Below, one piece after another: positions 1 to 9,483 of a stretch of 64,000 nucleotides of DNA. The DNA is from Petrotoga mobilis SJ95. Its GTDB lineage: Bacteria > Thermotogota > Thermotogae > Petrotogales > Petrotogaceae. The stretch covers positions 596,501-660,500 of the forward strand of contig NC_010003.1 in assembly GCF_000018605.1 (NCBI RefSeq), given 5' to 3'. Made by a program: the position numbers and the translations under genes. The stretch's first letter is position 1. Each line of letters starts with the position of its first letter. The notes below the pieces were generated by a model. That model searched no databases, had not been told where the DNA came from, and saw nothing but the letters and a program-made list of their open reading frames with translations.

Positions 1-1626
1 TATTAAGCTAAAAATCAAGAATATGAAGTTTAGAGAGATTAAAATAATATATTGATCGAACAGAGGAACCAATTTATATATCAAGAACCCTACGATTCCT
101 ACAACTCCAAAAACCAACAATATAGCAAGCAAACCATTTATATTTTGTTTCATCGCCTTCTGTGGATTATCCCAGTTTAAGTATGGTTTTGAAGCATCAA
201 TAATCATTTGAATTATATTTAGAAACAAATTAAAAATAATCGCTAAGATCATGGCTCCGCAAAATTCATAAAGATTTAGTTTAAAAAGCAATGTCCCAAT
301 AATTAAACCAGAAACAAAACCTAATGAGCTTATTTGTACAATATGTTTAATTTTGGCCCTTAAAATTTGATCCACATTCACAGGTAGTATTTTCAGTTCT
401 TTTATCAACCCTCCTTCCCTTGAAAAACATGAGTAAGAAAGACCATTTATAGACGAGGCTAAAGTTGCAACAAAACCAACAATAAATAATTTGTATTGTA
501 ATATCGTACTTATTATTTCATTACTTAACCCTAATTCCACATTATTGAATATAATACCAAAGACTATCAATATTATTGGAAAGGCCAAAACATTACTAAA
601 TCCATTGACTGAAAATGAAGGTGTTTTCAAAAAATACAGCCACTCTCTTTTCAATAGAGCTTTGTCTACCGTAGATTCTTTCGTGAAGAAGTTATAAGTT
701 CCTTGAGTTTTAGATTTTCTAAGTAAAGGCTTTGATTCTATCAGAGAAGAATAATTAGAATAATATAATTTTTCACCAACATACAACGTTAAAATTAATA
801 GGGATAAATGAAAGCCCAGGAACAATAAAAGCCATGCTAAATTTAAAAAAATGCTACTAGTTAAAGATTTTACGGCTAAAAAAGCAGGGGGATAAATCCT
901 TGCTAACTTAGTAATGATGCTATCGGGATTGATAGAAATATTAGGTATTTCGTTGCTATTTTGCATATTTATTGAGAAAGTTGACCCTGATAAAAACAAA
1001 TATAAACCAAAGATAACTATAAGAAAAATTGTTGATAAATACAATAGAAGCTCTAGCCTATTAGATTTTTTTAATAATCTTGAAGTGAACAAAGTATAGA
1101 GTAAAACCAAAGTCATTGGAAATACTTGCGAAAAAAGAAAAACAATTATGAATATTAAATAATATAAAAAATTTTGTTTAGTATAAACCCCAAAATAAAT
1201 CAAAGGAGGCAGCAATAATATCAATGAAATAAACATTTGATCTGATAAAATTACAGATAATTTCCCTAAAATAACTTCATAAGGTTTCAAAGGTAAGGTT
1301 AACAAAAGCTTCATGTCTTCATTGATAAATAATTCTCCAATCAGCAGAAAAGCACCTAAGAAGAAGCCAAAAAAACCAGCTAAGACAAAAAAATTTGCCA
1401 GAAATAATGGCTGAATATTCAAGATTGTATAAGTTTCCAAAGTAGTTTTAAGCATGTTGAGGTAGGGAAATGAATAGGCAACAACCGTTGGTACAAGTGC
1501 GCAAAAAATAACTATAAAAGTAATTAAATCACTTTTATTCCTTTTTATAGAGTATTTAGTTTTGGAAATTCCATAGTGCTGATCTAATTTAATCAAGATA
1601 AGAGAAATCAATCTTTTCACTTTCAC
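1..1626 (-). CDS. ABC-2 type transporter permease, partial (C-terminus beyond window)
   Basis: Membrane partner of the ATPase encoded just upstream. The minus strand reads open from position 1626 to the window edge (about 542 codons) and gives many long hydrophobic stretches separated by short charged loops, as in large two-half ABC-2 export permeases. I place the start at the GTG at 1626, six to seven bases after an AGGTGA ribosome site; a second in-frame GTG lies at 1620. The start overlaps the ATPase gene by 38 bases in another frame, so the two are probably translationally coupled. The substrate cannot be told from sequence. Confidence 0.8.
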   Translation of the reverse strand, partial: MKVKRLISLILIKLDQHYGISKTKYSIKRNKSDLITFIVIFCALVPTVVAYSFPYLNMLKTTLETYTILNIQPLFLANFFVLAGFFGFFLGAFLLIGELFINEDMKLLLTLPLKPYEVILGKLSVILSDQMFISLILLLPPLIYFGVYTKQNFLYYLIFIIVFLFSQVFPMTLVLLYTLFTSRLLKKSNRLELLLYLSTIFLIVIFGLYLFLSGSTFSINMQNSNEIPNISINPDSIITKLARIYPPAFLAVKSLTSSIFLNLAWLLLFLGFHLSLLILTLYVGEKLYYSNYSSLIESKPLLRKSKTQGTYNFFTKESTVDKALLKREWLYFLKTPSFSVNGFSNVLAFPIILIVFGIIFNNVELGLSNEIISTILQYKLFIVGFVATLASSINGLSYSCFSREGGLIKELKILPVNVDQILRAKIKHIVQISSLGFVSGLIIGTLLFKLNLYEFCGAMILAIIFNLFLNIIQMIIDASKPYLNWDNPQKAMKQNINGLLAILLVFGVVGIVGFLIYKLVPLFDQYIILISLNFIFLIFSLI

Positions 1627-2341
1627 TATTTGTCACCTCTAGGAATATTTGCTCCAAACTTTTATCCCCTTTGAGCTTTCTTAGTTCGTTTATAGAACCA
1701 TCAAAGATGATTTTCCCTTTATCAATTATTGCTATTTCATCACAAATTTTTTCTGCAATTTCCATAATATGTGTGGAAAAAAATACTATATTTCCTGCTT
1801 CCACATGTTTTTTCATAAGATTTTTCAGAATAAAAGCTGACTCAGGATCAAGTCCAACAATCGGCTCGTCGAGAATCCAGAACTTTGGGTTGTGAATCAA
1901 CGCAGCAATCAGAGTTAATTTTTGTTTCATTCCATGGGAGTAAGTAGAAATAGGATTACTAATAGAGTTTTCGAGCTTAAAGGTTTTTATCAGCCACTCC
2001 CCTCTTTTTTTGCGTTCATCAAGCGGAACCTCAAACACATCGCTTATAAAATTTAGATAAGATATTCCTGTTATCTTTTCAAATAGAAATGGTTCATCCG
2101 GAACAAAACCTATCAACTTTTTTATCTTTATTGGTTCTTTTTGAAATTCCATACCATCATAAATAATTCTTCCAGAAGTTGGTTTGTACAAACCAGTAAT
2201 CATGTTTATAGTGGTTGTTTTTCCTGCACCGTTAGGCCCTAAAAACCCGAAAATTTTCCCATCTTCTATTTCCAAGTTTACATGATCCACCGCTACTACG
2301 TTTTCAGCAAAACGTTTTGTAAGATTGATCAACTCAATCAA
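1589..2341 (-). CDS. ABC transporter ATP-binding protein
   Basis: Cytoplasmic ATPase that would power the downstream permease. It has Walker A GPNGAGKT (residues 35-42), a signature loop written YSHGM (134-138) in place of LSGGQ, and Walker B FWILDEP (154-160), then the D-loop and switch His in FFSTHIME. 250 residues is normal for ABC-2 (drug or antibiotic export type) ATPases. The start is a TTG overlapping the end of the U32 gene by 8 bases, with AAGGAGG about 11 bases before it. Together with the permease this is a simple two-gene exporter; the substrate is unknown. Confidence 0.93.
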   Translation of the reverse strand: MIELINLTKRFAENVVAVDHVNLEIEDGKIFGFLGPNGAGKTTTINMITGLYKPTSGRIIYDGMEFQKEPIKIKKLIGFVPDEPFLFEKITGISYLNFISDVFEVPLDERKKRGEWLIKTFKLENSISNPISTYSHGMKQKLTLIAALIHNPKFWILDEPIVGLDPESAFILKNLMKKHVEAGNIVFFSTHIMEIAEKICDEIAIIDKGKIIFDGSINELRKLKGDKSLEQIFLEVTNSESEKIDFSYLD

Positions 2342-3572
2342 TTTGATTACTGCCTCCTTTTTCAGGAACTCGGATTAAATCACCGAGGTCCAAGGAATTA
2401 TCCCCTCTCAAAATTATCTTTTGATTGGGATTCGCACTGTCGATTAAACTACCATCTTCCAGATTTACTATTTGATCTAATAATATTTTGGTATTTTCAC
2501 CTTTTTTGGTTACAATCTCTAATTCTTCACCCTTTTCTATCTTATTCCTGATATCAACAACATATTGATCTTCAGATATCTTTTCTATAATTTTTCCCAC
2601 AAATTTGTAGTTTCTAATGTAGGACGAAGTCTTATAATTTTGGGAGTTTTCACCCGGTTTATGAAAATAAAAACCTGATGTGTACTCTCTGTGACTAACA
2701 CTTTCGAGTTCTTTTTTTAAACTATCGATAAGTTCTTTAGTGTATTCTTTGTTGTAATAACTATCTATTGCTTGCCTGTATACTTTAGTCGTCATTCCTG
2801 CATAATAACTACTTTTCATCCTTCCTTCTATCTTTAAACTATCAACCCCGGTTTCGATTATTTTGTCGAGAAAATCAACAGTACAAAGGTCTTTAGAATT
2901 CATAATGTAAGTTCCTCTTTCATCTTCAAACACAGGAAAATATTCCCCGGGTCTTTTTTCTTCCATTAGATAGTACTTCCATCTGCAAGGCTGTGTACAT
3001 TGACCTCTGTTGGCATCTCGTCCCGTTAAGTAATTACTTAATAGACATCTGCCTGAAATAGATACACACATCGCTCCATGAATAAATACTTCAATGTCTA
3101 TATCTGGGACTTTTTCTCTGATTTCTGATATTTCTTTTAATGAAAGTTCTCTTGCCAATATGACCCTCTTCGCTCCTAAATCTCTCCACATGGAAACGCT
3201 GGCCCAATTGGTGTTACTTGCCTGAGTGCTTACGATCAAAGGTAAGTTTGAGTTTCTTTTCACAATATTAAATACACCCAAATCCGCAACTATTACCCCA
3301 TCAACATTTAAACTTTCCAAATAATTTACATAATCAGGTAAGAGTTCTAATTCAGAATTGTGAGGTATTGCATTGAGTGTTACAAAAAGCTTCTTTTGTA
3401 ATTTTCTGGCCAATTTTACCGCCTTTTCCAATTCTTCGTCTTCAAAATTTTTGGAAAATGCCCTTAAATTTAGAATTTTTCCACCAATGTATGCGACATC
3501 GGCACCATAGTGATACACAGTTTCCAATTTTTCGTAGTTCCCCGCAGGGGATAACAACTCGACTTTTTTCAT
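2334..3572 (-). CDS. U32 peptidase family protein (TrhP/YegQ-like)
   Basis: The N-terminus LSPAGNYEKLETVYHYGADVA and the central cysteine cluster around residues 172-198 (GRCLLSNYLTGRD, then QCTQPCRW) are hallmarks of the U32 family. Characterised relatives (TrhP, RlhA) take part in prephenate-dependent hydroxylation of tRNA or rRNA; others were called collagenases, so the assignment to RNA hydroxylation is inference. Length (412) fits the single-module form with a C-terminal beta domain. It starts at ATG 3572, overlapping the preceding gene by 4 bases (ATGA), and overlaps the ABC ATPase at its end, so it lies in a continuous minus-strand operon. Confidence 0.9.
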   Translation of the reverse strand: MKKVELLSPAGNYEKLETVYHYGADVAYIGGKILNLRAFSKNFEDEELEKAVKLARKLQKKLFVTLNAIPHNSELELLPDYVNYLESLNVDGVIVADLGVFNIVKRNSNLPLIVSTQASNTNWASVSMWRDLGAKRVILARELSLKEISEIREKVPDIDIEVFIHGAMCVSISGRCLLSNYLTGRDANRGQCTQPCRWKYYLMEEKRPGEYFPVFEDERGTYIMNSKDLCTVDFLDKIIETGVDSLKIEGRMKSSYYAGMTTKVYRQAIDSYYNKEYTKELIDSLKKELESVSHREYTSGFYFHKPGENSQNYKTSSYIRNYKFVGKIIEKISEDQYVVDIRNKIEKGEELEIVTKKGENTKILLDQIVNLEDGSLIDSANPNQKIILRGDNSLDLGDLIRVPEKGGSNQID

Positions 3573-4921
3573 GGCAATAAAAAGTTCACCTCGAATAAAT
3601 AAGATATTATAAATGTCTCAAATTCTTCCTCACCATTCTCCAAGGATTTCCACTTCATCTCAAAATCTCCCACCTTTGTATTGAACAAGAAACTGAAAAT
3701 ATTGCTGTTGATCATACCTTTTGAGTTCGTTCCATAATCCCAGATGTAATTGAAATAACCTTTTTCAAAGGCTAAGGTTAAATCAACACTATTAATCTTG
3801 GAATTCTCTCCATACTTGAAACCAAAAGGATAGTCAAAAAAAATTCTGGCACCAGGTGCGGAAGATAAAGCAATGGTTCTGTAGTATAAATTATCGTACG
3901 GATAATCACTTGAAAAAAAGTTATCTTCTATTTCATATCTCTCAGCACCAAGTTTAAATTTGGCACCTTCAAAATCAAAGGTCTTTGAAAGTCCTAAACC
4001 ATAACCAGTGCTATTTGTGTCATAATTAAACGCATATTCAGTATCTATATTTATATCCCAAAAAGGGATAATTTTCATGTACCCACCATATACACCCACA
4101 TCTGATTTTACAAACATATTTACAGGATTGGGTAACTCTCCCGCCACCTGATTCAATGAGCTTAATCCCAAATAAAGTTTTTCGTTTGGATTATAATTTA
4201 AACCATTATAAAAAACATTTCTAAAGGCGATAAACTCGTCAGCCATCGCAGCGTACTCTTCTTTTGAAAGCAAAGGCACCATGGATAAAACAGAAAATTC
4301 GTAATCTAGTTTCTCATTAAAAGAATAAGAAATAGCCAACGTATCATAATAAGGAGAGTTATTTGATAAAACGAGGTTGTATTTCATAGGGCCGTATGAA
4401 AGAGGGACTCTTCCCAGCAAAAAACTAAGATCTTCTTTATTGTAAGATAAATAAGAATAAGTGGGAAAATCTAGAGAGATATAAACCAAAGTTGGCAGGT
4501 TAAAAAGATTATAATTTTCGTAAGTAAAGTAAGAAGTATCACCTAACCTGAAATCAGCGATGAACTGTGCATAAAAATAATCGCTATAATAGTTTTTGAT
4601 TCCGAACGTGAATAAATTTCCGTTTTCTAAAACAAAATCCCTAAACAGGACTTCATTTATTTCTGTACTTCTATACCAGCCTGTAGATAGATTAAAATTA
4701 TCAATAATTCTGTCCTCGTATTTTAAATCCATCGAAAAGTGGATATAATTTTCAAAACTTTCTGGAGAGCTTTTTAAATCTCCATAAATAGGATATTTTA
4801 AATAGACTTCCCCTAGTTTTTTAAAATAGTATTCGGGATCATTTTCTGTTAACAGATTGGCAGATGAGAAACTAAATATTGCCAACAAAATGGTTATTAA
4901 AAAAAGATAAAGTTTTTTCAT
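3569..4921 (-). CDS. secreted beta-barrel-like protein of unknown function
   Basis: Begins with a clear signal peptide (MKK, a hydrophobic core of about 15 residues, then SSA near residue 21). The mature part is rich in Tyr, Phe, Asn and Gly with alternating hydrophobic residues and ends in an aromatic/hydrophobic tail (YLFEVNFLLP), which resembles outer-membrane or toga beta-barrel proteins. I do not recognise a named family. A weak AAGTGAT ribosome site precedes the ATG, and the stop overlaps the U32 start by 4 bases. A second protein of similar style lies at 14405-15721. Confidence 0.75.
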   Translation of the reverse strand: MKKLYLFLITILLAIFSFSSANLLTENDPEYYFKKLGEVYLKYPIYGDLKSSPESFENYIHFSMDLKYEDRIIDNFNLSTGWYRSTEINEVLFRDFVLENGNLFTFGIKNYYSDYFYAQFIADFRLGDTSYFTYENYNLFNLPTLVYISLDFPTYSYLSYNKEDLSFLLGRVPLSYGPMKYNLVLSNNSPYYDTLAISYSFNEKLDYEFSVLSMVPLLSKEEYAAMADEFIAFRNVFYNGLNYNPNEKLYLGLSSLNQVAGELPNPVNMFVKSDVGVYGGYMKIIPFWDINIDTEYAFNYDTNSTGYGLGLSKTFDFEGAKFKLGAERYEIEDNFFSSDYPYDNLYYRTIALSSAPGARIFFDYPFGFKYGENSKINSVDLTLAFEKGYFNYIWDYGTNSKGMINSNIFSFLFNTKVGDFEMKWKSLENGEEEFETFIISYLFEVNFLLP

Positions 4922-4927
4922 TTAGTA

Positions 4928-5941
4928 TCACTTGATTTTTATCACAAAATATTCCCAAAAGTTTCTAATATAAACAACTATCGGAAGGGCGATAAGAATG
5001 CCTAAAAAGCTGAATAACTCACCGAATAAAAGTATAGATATTATTATTACAAACCAATGCAAATTTAGAGCATTACTTTGGATTCTCGGACTGAAGAACC
5101 ACATTTCTAACTGATTGGCAGCGGTTAAAATTACTAAACCTATTATTAGACCGATTAGCCCATTTTCGGTAAAAGCTAACATCAACAAAGGAACCGCCGA
5201 AATAACTACTCCCAAATAGGGTATAAAATCAGTGATCCAAGCCAAGATACCTAAAAAAAGTGCACTTGGTATACCAAAGATGAAGGACATTAACCCAATG
5301 AAAGTTCCTACCATTATAGCTGTCAAAAATTGTCCATGTACAAATCTTTCAAACTGTGAGTATGTATCCTTCATAAATTTCAAACCCTTTTCTCTGTCGT
5401 TGACAGGGTAGAGTTTCCATAAATTATTCTTCGTGATCGTTTTTAATGAACCTATTGCCGCAGTTGTTACCACCAAAACAATTGCGGAAGTTATCAAATT
5501 TGGAATGGATGATAAAAGTTGGTTCATCAAACCTAAGGCAAAATCAGAAAGATTTTTGTTCAAATCGTTGATAAAAGTAACCAACCATTCTGGTAGTTGA
5601 GCCAATGCTTCTTCTTGTGGAATTGTTAAAGAGGAAAGCATAGAAAATAGTTTATTGCCTTCACTAATCACAACGGGGAAAAATGTGATCGCTGCATACA
5701 ATACTAAACCTAAGACAAGTATATGTGATAAAACGGCAGATATCTTAGAGTTCATAACCTTTGAAAATAACTTTTGTGGTGCTTCTATGAGCATGGACAA
5801 AAAAACGCCCAAAATCAACGCTGCGATAATAAAAGGAGAAAAATGAGCCAAAAGCAGAAATACAACTAAATATATTAATGACAACCAGCCACCTTGTGAC
5901 AACAATATTTTCACCATCCGTTTATAGAAATTTATAAGCAC
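4928..5941 (-). CDS. AI-2E family transporter (UPF0118/PerM-like) membrane protein
   Basis: 337 residues with about seven or eight hydrophobic helices. The segment FGIPSALFLGILAWITDFIP, followed by LGVVISAVPLLMLA, and the C-terminal FGELFSFLGILIALPI pattern are typical of the AI-2E/PerM family. Family members have been linked to AI-2 export or Na+(Li+)/H+ antiport, but the substrate here is not known. The start is called as GTG at 5941, two bases after the stop of the DUF4416 gene; no good ribosome site is visible, so translation may depend on coupling. A later ATG (codon 9) is an alternative start. Confidence 0.85.
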   Translation of the reverse strand: MLINFYKRMVKILLSQGGWLSLIYLVVFLLLAHFSPFIIAALILGVFLSMLIEAPQKLFSKVMNSKISAVLSHILVLGLVLYAAITFFPVVISEGNKLFSMLSSLTIPQEEALAQLPEWLVTFINDLNKNLSDFALGLMNQLLSSIPNLITSAIVLVVTTAAIGSLKTITKNNLWKLYPVNDREKGLKFMKDTYSQFERFVHGQFLTAIMVGTFIGLMSFIFGIPSALFLGILAWITDFIPYLGVVISAVPLLMLAFTENGLIGLIIGLVILTAANQLEMWFFSPRIQSNALNLHWFVIIISILLFGELFSFLGILIALPIVVYIRNFWEYFVIKIK

Positions 5942-5942
5942 A

Positions 5943-6497
5943 TTACGATATATAATTTTTTCTTTTCTTCAGATAAATATCTCTGATAGAATCTAACTCA
6001 TTTAAATATTCAGGATCTTTAAAATTAGGGTAAGTGTATTTGAGAGGTTCCCATTGTCCGAAATTGTACATTAAGGTAATTTCCGCATATATACCTTTAC
6101 CAATATAAATCCTGTTTCCCCAGTGTTTTGTGCTCGCTAAAACGAATTGAGTGTGGTGTAGATAGCCAATATCTACATTTACTTTTCTTTTACCATCAAC
6201 AGAAAAGTTTTTCTCAATTTCATTCGTTATCAATTTCGCATCCGGCAAAAAACCGGGAGAACTTAGATATTTAAAGCTCACCAATCTTGATTCAATTCGG
6301 ATATTTTTACCCATTTCTTCGTTATAATAATCTGTAAAGCGCTGAAAATCCAATGAAGAAGAAATATAGTCAATAGGCCCAAAATGTTCTTCAAGCAGCT
6401 CTTTCAAACCCATCTTATAAAACCATAAATCAGAATCTCCAGCAGTAAATATATGCGCCAAATAATTTACAAGATCCGGTGCTTTAGTCATTCCCAT
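5943..6497 (-). CDS. DUF4416 family protein
   Basis: 184 residues matching the DUF4416 pattern: FGPIDYIS near the start, DYYNEEMGK, the VSFKYL segment, VNVDIGYL, then IYIGKGIYAEITLMY and a C-terminal LKYTYPNFKDPEY. The family has no established function. It overlaps the upstream RodZ-like gene by 14 bases and is followed within 2 bases by the AI-2E gene, so all three are probably co-transcribed from the promoter at about 7106. Family assignment rests on motif memory only. Confidence 0.82.
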   Translation of the reverse strand: MGMTKAPDLVNYLAHIFTAGDSDLWFYKMGLKELLEEHFGPIDYISSSLDFQRFTDYYNEEMGKNIRIESRLVSFKYLSSPGFLPDAKLITNEIEKNFSVDGKRKVNVDIGYLHHTQFVLASTKHWGNRIYIGKGIYAEITLMYNFGQWEPLKYTYPNFKDPEYLNELDSIRDIYLKKRKNYIS

Positions 6498-7074
6498 ATG
6501 ACAAACTCACCTCAAAATTTTCTAGTTTTACAGTGTATTTGACAAGTGGTGTTTCAATAACCGTTTCACCTTGATTACCGTGTATCTCTAAATTTTCTCC
6601 AAAACCCAATTGGATTTGAACATCTTGATCTGGTGGAACCACAGTTTCGTTTATATATATCTCAGAAGGTCCTCTATTGATAACATTTAGGGTGTATATA
6701 TTTCTTCGCAGTATACTGTTGTAAAACCTCAAATCTTGAATTAGAAAATAAAGAAAAATTAAGTTAATGACTAAGAACGCTACCATCAAAAATTGAAATA
6801 TCTTAAGTTTGTTATACGCCGTATCTTTCCTTTCTAGCTGAACTTCTCCCTTTAACTCTTCATCTTCAAAGACTACATTTATCTCTTCATCTAATATAGT
6901 ACTCAATCTCTTTGCTACATCTGTCAAAGAGACTTTGGAGAAGTACTCAAAGTCTCCATCCATAAGATTTTCTAGGGTGGATACAGGTATTTTTAAATTA
7001 TCGGCTATTTGTTTTGGGGTATAATTGGATTTCTCAATTAATGACCTAAGGTCTTTGTCAAAATGTGCTTTTAT
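6484..7074 (-). CDS. RodZ-like membrane protein with N-terminal helix-turn-helix
   Basis: An open frame of 196 codons runs upstream of the first ATG (6963). Its first about 70 residues form an XRE/RodZ-type HTH region (TPKQIADNLKIPVSTLENL, residues 19-37), followed by a charged linker, one transmembrane helix (about 93-113) and a short extracytoplasmic beta-rich tail. RodZ proteins link MreB to the cell wall machinery; that role is inferred from architecture. A stop codon lies in frame at 7081-7083, and a strong GAGGAGG sits at 7084-7090, so the only start that keeps the HTH is ATA at 7074 (or ACG at 7077). The ATG at 6963 would remove the HTH. Confidence 0.7.
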   Translation of the reverse strand: MKAHFDKDLRSLIEKSNYTPKQIADNLKIPVSTLENLMDGDFEYFSKVSLTDVAKRLSTILDEEINVVFEDEELKGEVQLERKDTAYNKLKIFQFLMVAFLVINLIFLYFLIQDLRFYNSILRRNIYTLNVINRGPSEIYINETVVPPDQDVQIQLGFGENLEIHGNQGETVIETPLVKYTVKLENFEVSLSYGND

Positions 7075-7105
7075 CGTTTTTTACCTCCTCAAACTGACTT
7101 TTTAA

Positions 7106-7114
7106 ATTATAACA
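7106..7114 (-). promoter_or_regulatory. Extended -10 promoter of the RodZ-like operon
   Basis: Read on the minus strand, TGT precedes a TATAAT hexamer 16 bases before the GAGGAGG ribosome site. The -35 region (TGACTA about 18 bases upstream) is weak, which fits an extended -10 promoter. It is divergent from the mcm promoter. Confidence 0.55.
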
Positions 7115-7162
7115 CAATATTGCCTTCGTTAGTCAGCGAAATTATTTTTTGAAAATAAAAAT

Positions 7163-7191
7163 TTGTAAATTTTAAAATAATAGGGTAAAAT
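7163..7191 (+). promoter_or_regulatory. Promoter of the methylmalonyl-CoA operon
   Basis: TTGTAA (7163-7168), a 17-base spacer and TAAAAT (7186-7191) lie about 70 bases before the mcmA1 start. No terminator is visible between here and the end of the operon at 13306, so it may drive all seven genes. Confidence 0.5.
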
Positions 7192-7260
7192 AATAATGAC
7201 CCCGGGTAATGAAATTTTTTTCATAGTTCGTATAAAAATTTATTGTGGGAGGAAATTCCT

Positions 7261-8940
7261 ATGTTTGAAAGAGAAAAAATTCATGAAATAGAAAAGTCAA
7301 AAAAAGAATGGGAAGGGAAAAAATTAGAACCTACCTTAAGACGTTTCCCAGAGAGAAAAAAGGAATTTGTTACCTCATATGAAGATGAGATTGAAAGGCT
7401 TTATACACCTTTAGATATAGAAAATTTAGATTACCTTAAAGATTTAGGCTTTCCTGGTGAATACCCTTTCACCAGAGGTGTACAACCAACCATGTACCGA
7501 GGTAAGTTGTGGACCATGCGTCAATATGCAGGATTCGGGTCCGCAGAAGAATCCAACAAAAGATATAAATACTTATTAGAACAAGGCCAAACAGGTTTAT
7601 CTATAGCCTTTGACCTGCCAACACAAATAGGTTTTGACTCAGACGATCCCATGTCCGAGGGGGAAGTAGGAAAGGTTGGAGTAGCAATAGATTCACTAAA
7701 AGATATGGAGATTCTTTTCGACGGCATCCCTCTTGATAAGGTGAGTGTTTCAATGACTATCAACTCAACTGCGATGATTTTATTGGCAATGTTAATGACT
7801 ATTGCAAAAAAACAAGGTGTTCCTTATGAAAAACTTAGAGGCACTATTCAGAACGATATTTTAAAAGAATACATAGCAAGGGGCACTTATATCTTTCCAC
7901 CAAAAGAATCTATGAAGTTGATAGTAGATATTTTTGATTATGGAAGCAAAAACCTTCCAAAATTTAACTTAATAAGTATCAGTGGCTATCATATTAGGGA
8001 AGCAGGAGCCAATGCTGTTCAAGAAGTAGCTTTCACATTGGCAGATGGAATAGCCTATGTCGAGGCAGCAATTAAAGCCGGATTAGATCCAAATGAATTT
8101 GGAAGGAACCTTTCATTCTTTTTTAATGCCCATAACAACTTTTTAGAAGAAGTGGCGAAATTTAGGGCAGCCAGAAAATTATGGGCGAAAATTATGAAAG
8201 AACGCTTCGGTGTGACGGATGAAGACGCAATGAAATTGAAATTTCATACCCAGACTGCCGGTTCCACATTAACCGCACAACAACCTTTGAATAACATAAT
8301 AAGGGTAACAATTCAAGCTTTGGCTGCAGTTTTAGGTGGTACCCAATCACTTCACACTAATTCTTATGATGAGGCTTTAGGACTGCCTACAGAACAATCC
8401 GTCACCGTCGCTTTAAGAACACAACAAATCATAGCCCACGAAATCGGAGTAAGCGAAACCGTAGATCCTCTAGCGGGATCGTTCGCTATAGAAAAATTAA
8501 CTTTAGACATAGAAAAAGAAGCTCAAAAATATTTAGAAAAAATAGATGAGATAGGCGGAATGGTAAAAGCCATAGAGGACGGATACCCTCAAAAAGAAAT
8601 ATTAAATAGTGCTTATAAAACACAAAAAAGGATAGAAAATAAAGAACAGATCATAGTGGGGATTAATGAATACAATTCTGACAAAAAAGAAAAGATAGAT
8701 ATCCTAAAAGTTGATGAAGAACAAGAAGAAAAGCAAATAGAAAAGTTAAAGAATTTAAAAAGGCAAAGAGATACCACAAAAGTAGAACAATCTTTGAATA
8801 GATTGAAAAAGGCTGCAATAAACGAGGAGAATTTATTCCCTTATGTAATTGAATGTGTAGAAAACTATTCAACAATAGGAGAAATAACAAAAATTTTAAA
8901 AGAAGTTTATGGGGAGTATCGTGAAAGTACTACAATCTAA
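7261..8940 (+). CDS. mcmA1: Methylmalonyl-CoA mutase, large (catalytic) subunit
   Basis: Interconverts succinyl-CoA and (R)-methylmalonyl-CoA with adenosylcobalamin. The 559 residues cover only the substrate-binding TIM-barrel part; the cobalamin domain is a separate gene (9082). Family landmarks include [73 protein letters not shown] and [15 protein letters not shown]. The start is ATG 7261, 8 bases after GGGAGG; an upstream in-frame TTG at 7243 overlaps that ribosome site and is unlikely. Split mutases of this kind occur in archaea, Thermotogota and some Firmicutes. Confidence 0.97.
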   Translation: MFEREKIHEIEKSKKEWEGKKLEPTLRRFPERKKEFVTSYEDEIERLYTPLDIENLDYLKDLGFPGEYPFTRGVQPTMYRGKLWTMRQYAGFGSAEESNKRYKYLLEQGQTGLSIAFDLPTQIGFDSDDPMSEGEVGKVGVAIDSLKDMEILFDGIPLDKVSVSMTINSTAMILLAMLMTIAKKQGVPYEKLRGTIQNDILKEYIARGTYIFPPKESMKLIVDIFDYGSKNLPKFNLISISGYHIREAGANAVQEVAFTLADGIAYVEAAIKAGLDPNEFGRNLSFFFNAHNNFLEEVAKFRAARKLWAKIMKERFGVTDEDAMKLKFHTQTAGSTLTAQQPLNNIIRVTIQALAAVLGGTQSLHTNSYDEALGLPTEQSVTVALRTQQIIAHEIGVSETVDPLAGSFAIEKLTLDIEKEAQKYLEKIDEIGGMVKAIEDGYPQKEILNSAYKTQKRIENKEQIIVGINEYNSDKKEKIDILKVDEEQEEKQIEKLKNLKRQRDTTKVEQSLNRLKKAAINEENLFPYVIECVENYSTIGEITKILKEVYGEYRESTTI

Positions 8941-8994
8941 TTATTTTTTTATATTAACCGAACCTTTGCCATTTTAGAAACTTTATACAATGAG

Positions 8995-9050
8995 GGTGGG
9001 GAGCGGGGCAAAGGGGCGCTGACAGAAATTTTAGAGTTTTTAAAGTCAGC
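8995..9050 (+). repeat. Dispersed GC-rich intergenic repeat, copy E1
   Basis: A G-rich block followed by AAGGGGCGCTGACA, an AT-rich ATTTTAGAGTTTT and GTCAGC. It lies in the 141-base gap between mcmA1 and mcmA2. GCTGAC and GTCAGC at its two ends can pair. It shares a 14-base and a 12-base exact block with copy E2 at 10794. The rest of the gap is AT-rich with nothing recognisable except the mcmA2 ribosome site. Confidence 0.7.
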
Positions 9051-9081
9051 ATTTACCATTTGGAGAGGAGGCAGCTTTGAA

Positions 9082-9483
9082 ATGAGTACAAGAATTCGTG
9101 TCTTAATAGCTAAACCAGGGCTCGATGGTCATGACCGAGGAGCTAAAGTTTTAGCAAGAGCACTAAGAGACGCCGGAATGGAAGTAATCTACACAGGCAT
9201 AAGAAGAACTCCGGAAGAAATCGTTGAAGCAGCAATTCAAGAAGATGTTGATTTAATTGGCTTATCTATACTTTCAGGTGCACACAAGAAGTTATGTCAA
9301 AAAATACTAAATTTACTAAAAGAAAAGGAAGCTGATATTCCCGTTACCCTTGGTGGAATCATTCCGGAAGAAGATATCCCGCAACTAAAGGAAATGGGAA
9401 TAATCGAAATTTTCACCCCAGGTACTTCATTAAAAGATATAATAGAGAAGGTGAAAGATATTGCAATGGGCAGAAAAGTATGA
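9082..9483 (+). CDS. mcmA2: Methylmalonyl-CoA mutase, cobalamin-binding subunit
   Basis: 133 residues forming the B12-binding domain. It carries the base-off cobalamin motif GLDGHDRG (residues 13-20), then LSILSGAH and the GGIIP loop that hold the nucleotide tail. It pairs with the large subunit encoded upstream to make the active mutase. AGGAGG precedes ATG 9082 by about 11 bases. The 3' end overlaps meaB by 23 bases. Confidence 0.96.
   Translation: MSTRIRVLIAKPGLDGHDRGAKVLARALRDAGMEVIYTGIRRTPEEIVEAAIQEDVDLIGLSILSGAHKKLCQKILNLLKEKEADIPVTLGGIIPEEDIPQLKEMGIIEIFTPGTSLKDIIEKVKDIAMGRKV

Noticed and set aside
7097..7137. CTGAC/GTCAG inverted repeat in the divergent promoter region as a further copy of the GC-rich repeat
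   Set aside because: Only five or six bases match and the G-rich block is missing; chance is likely.
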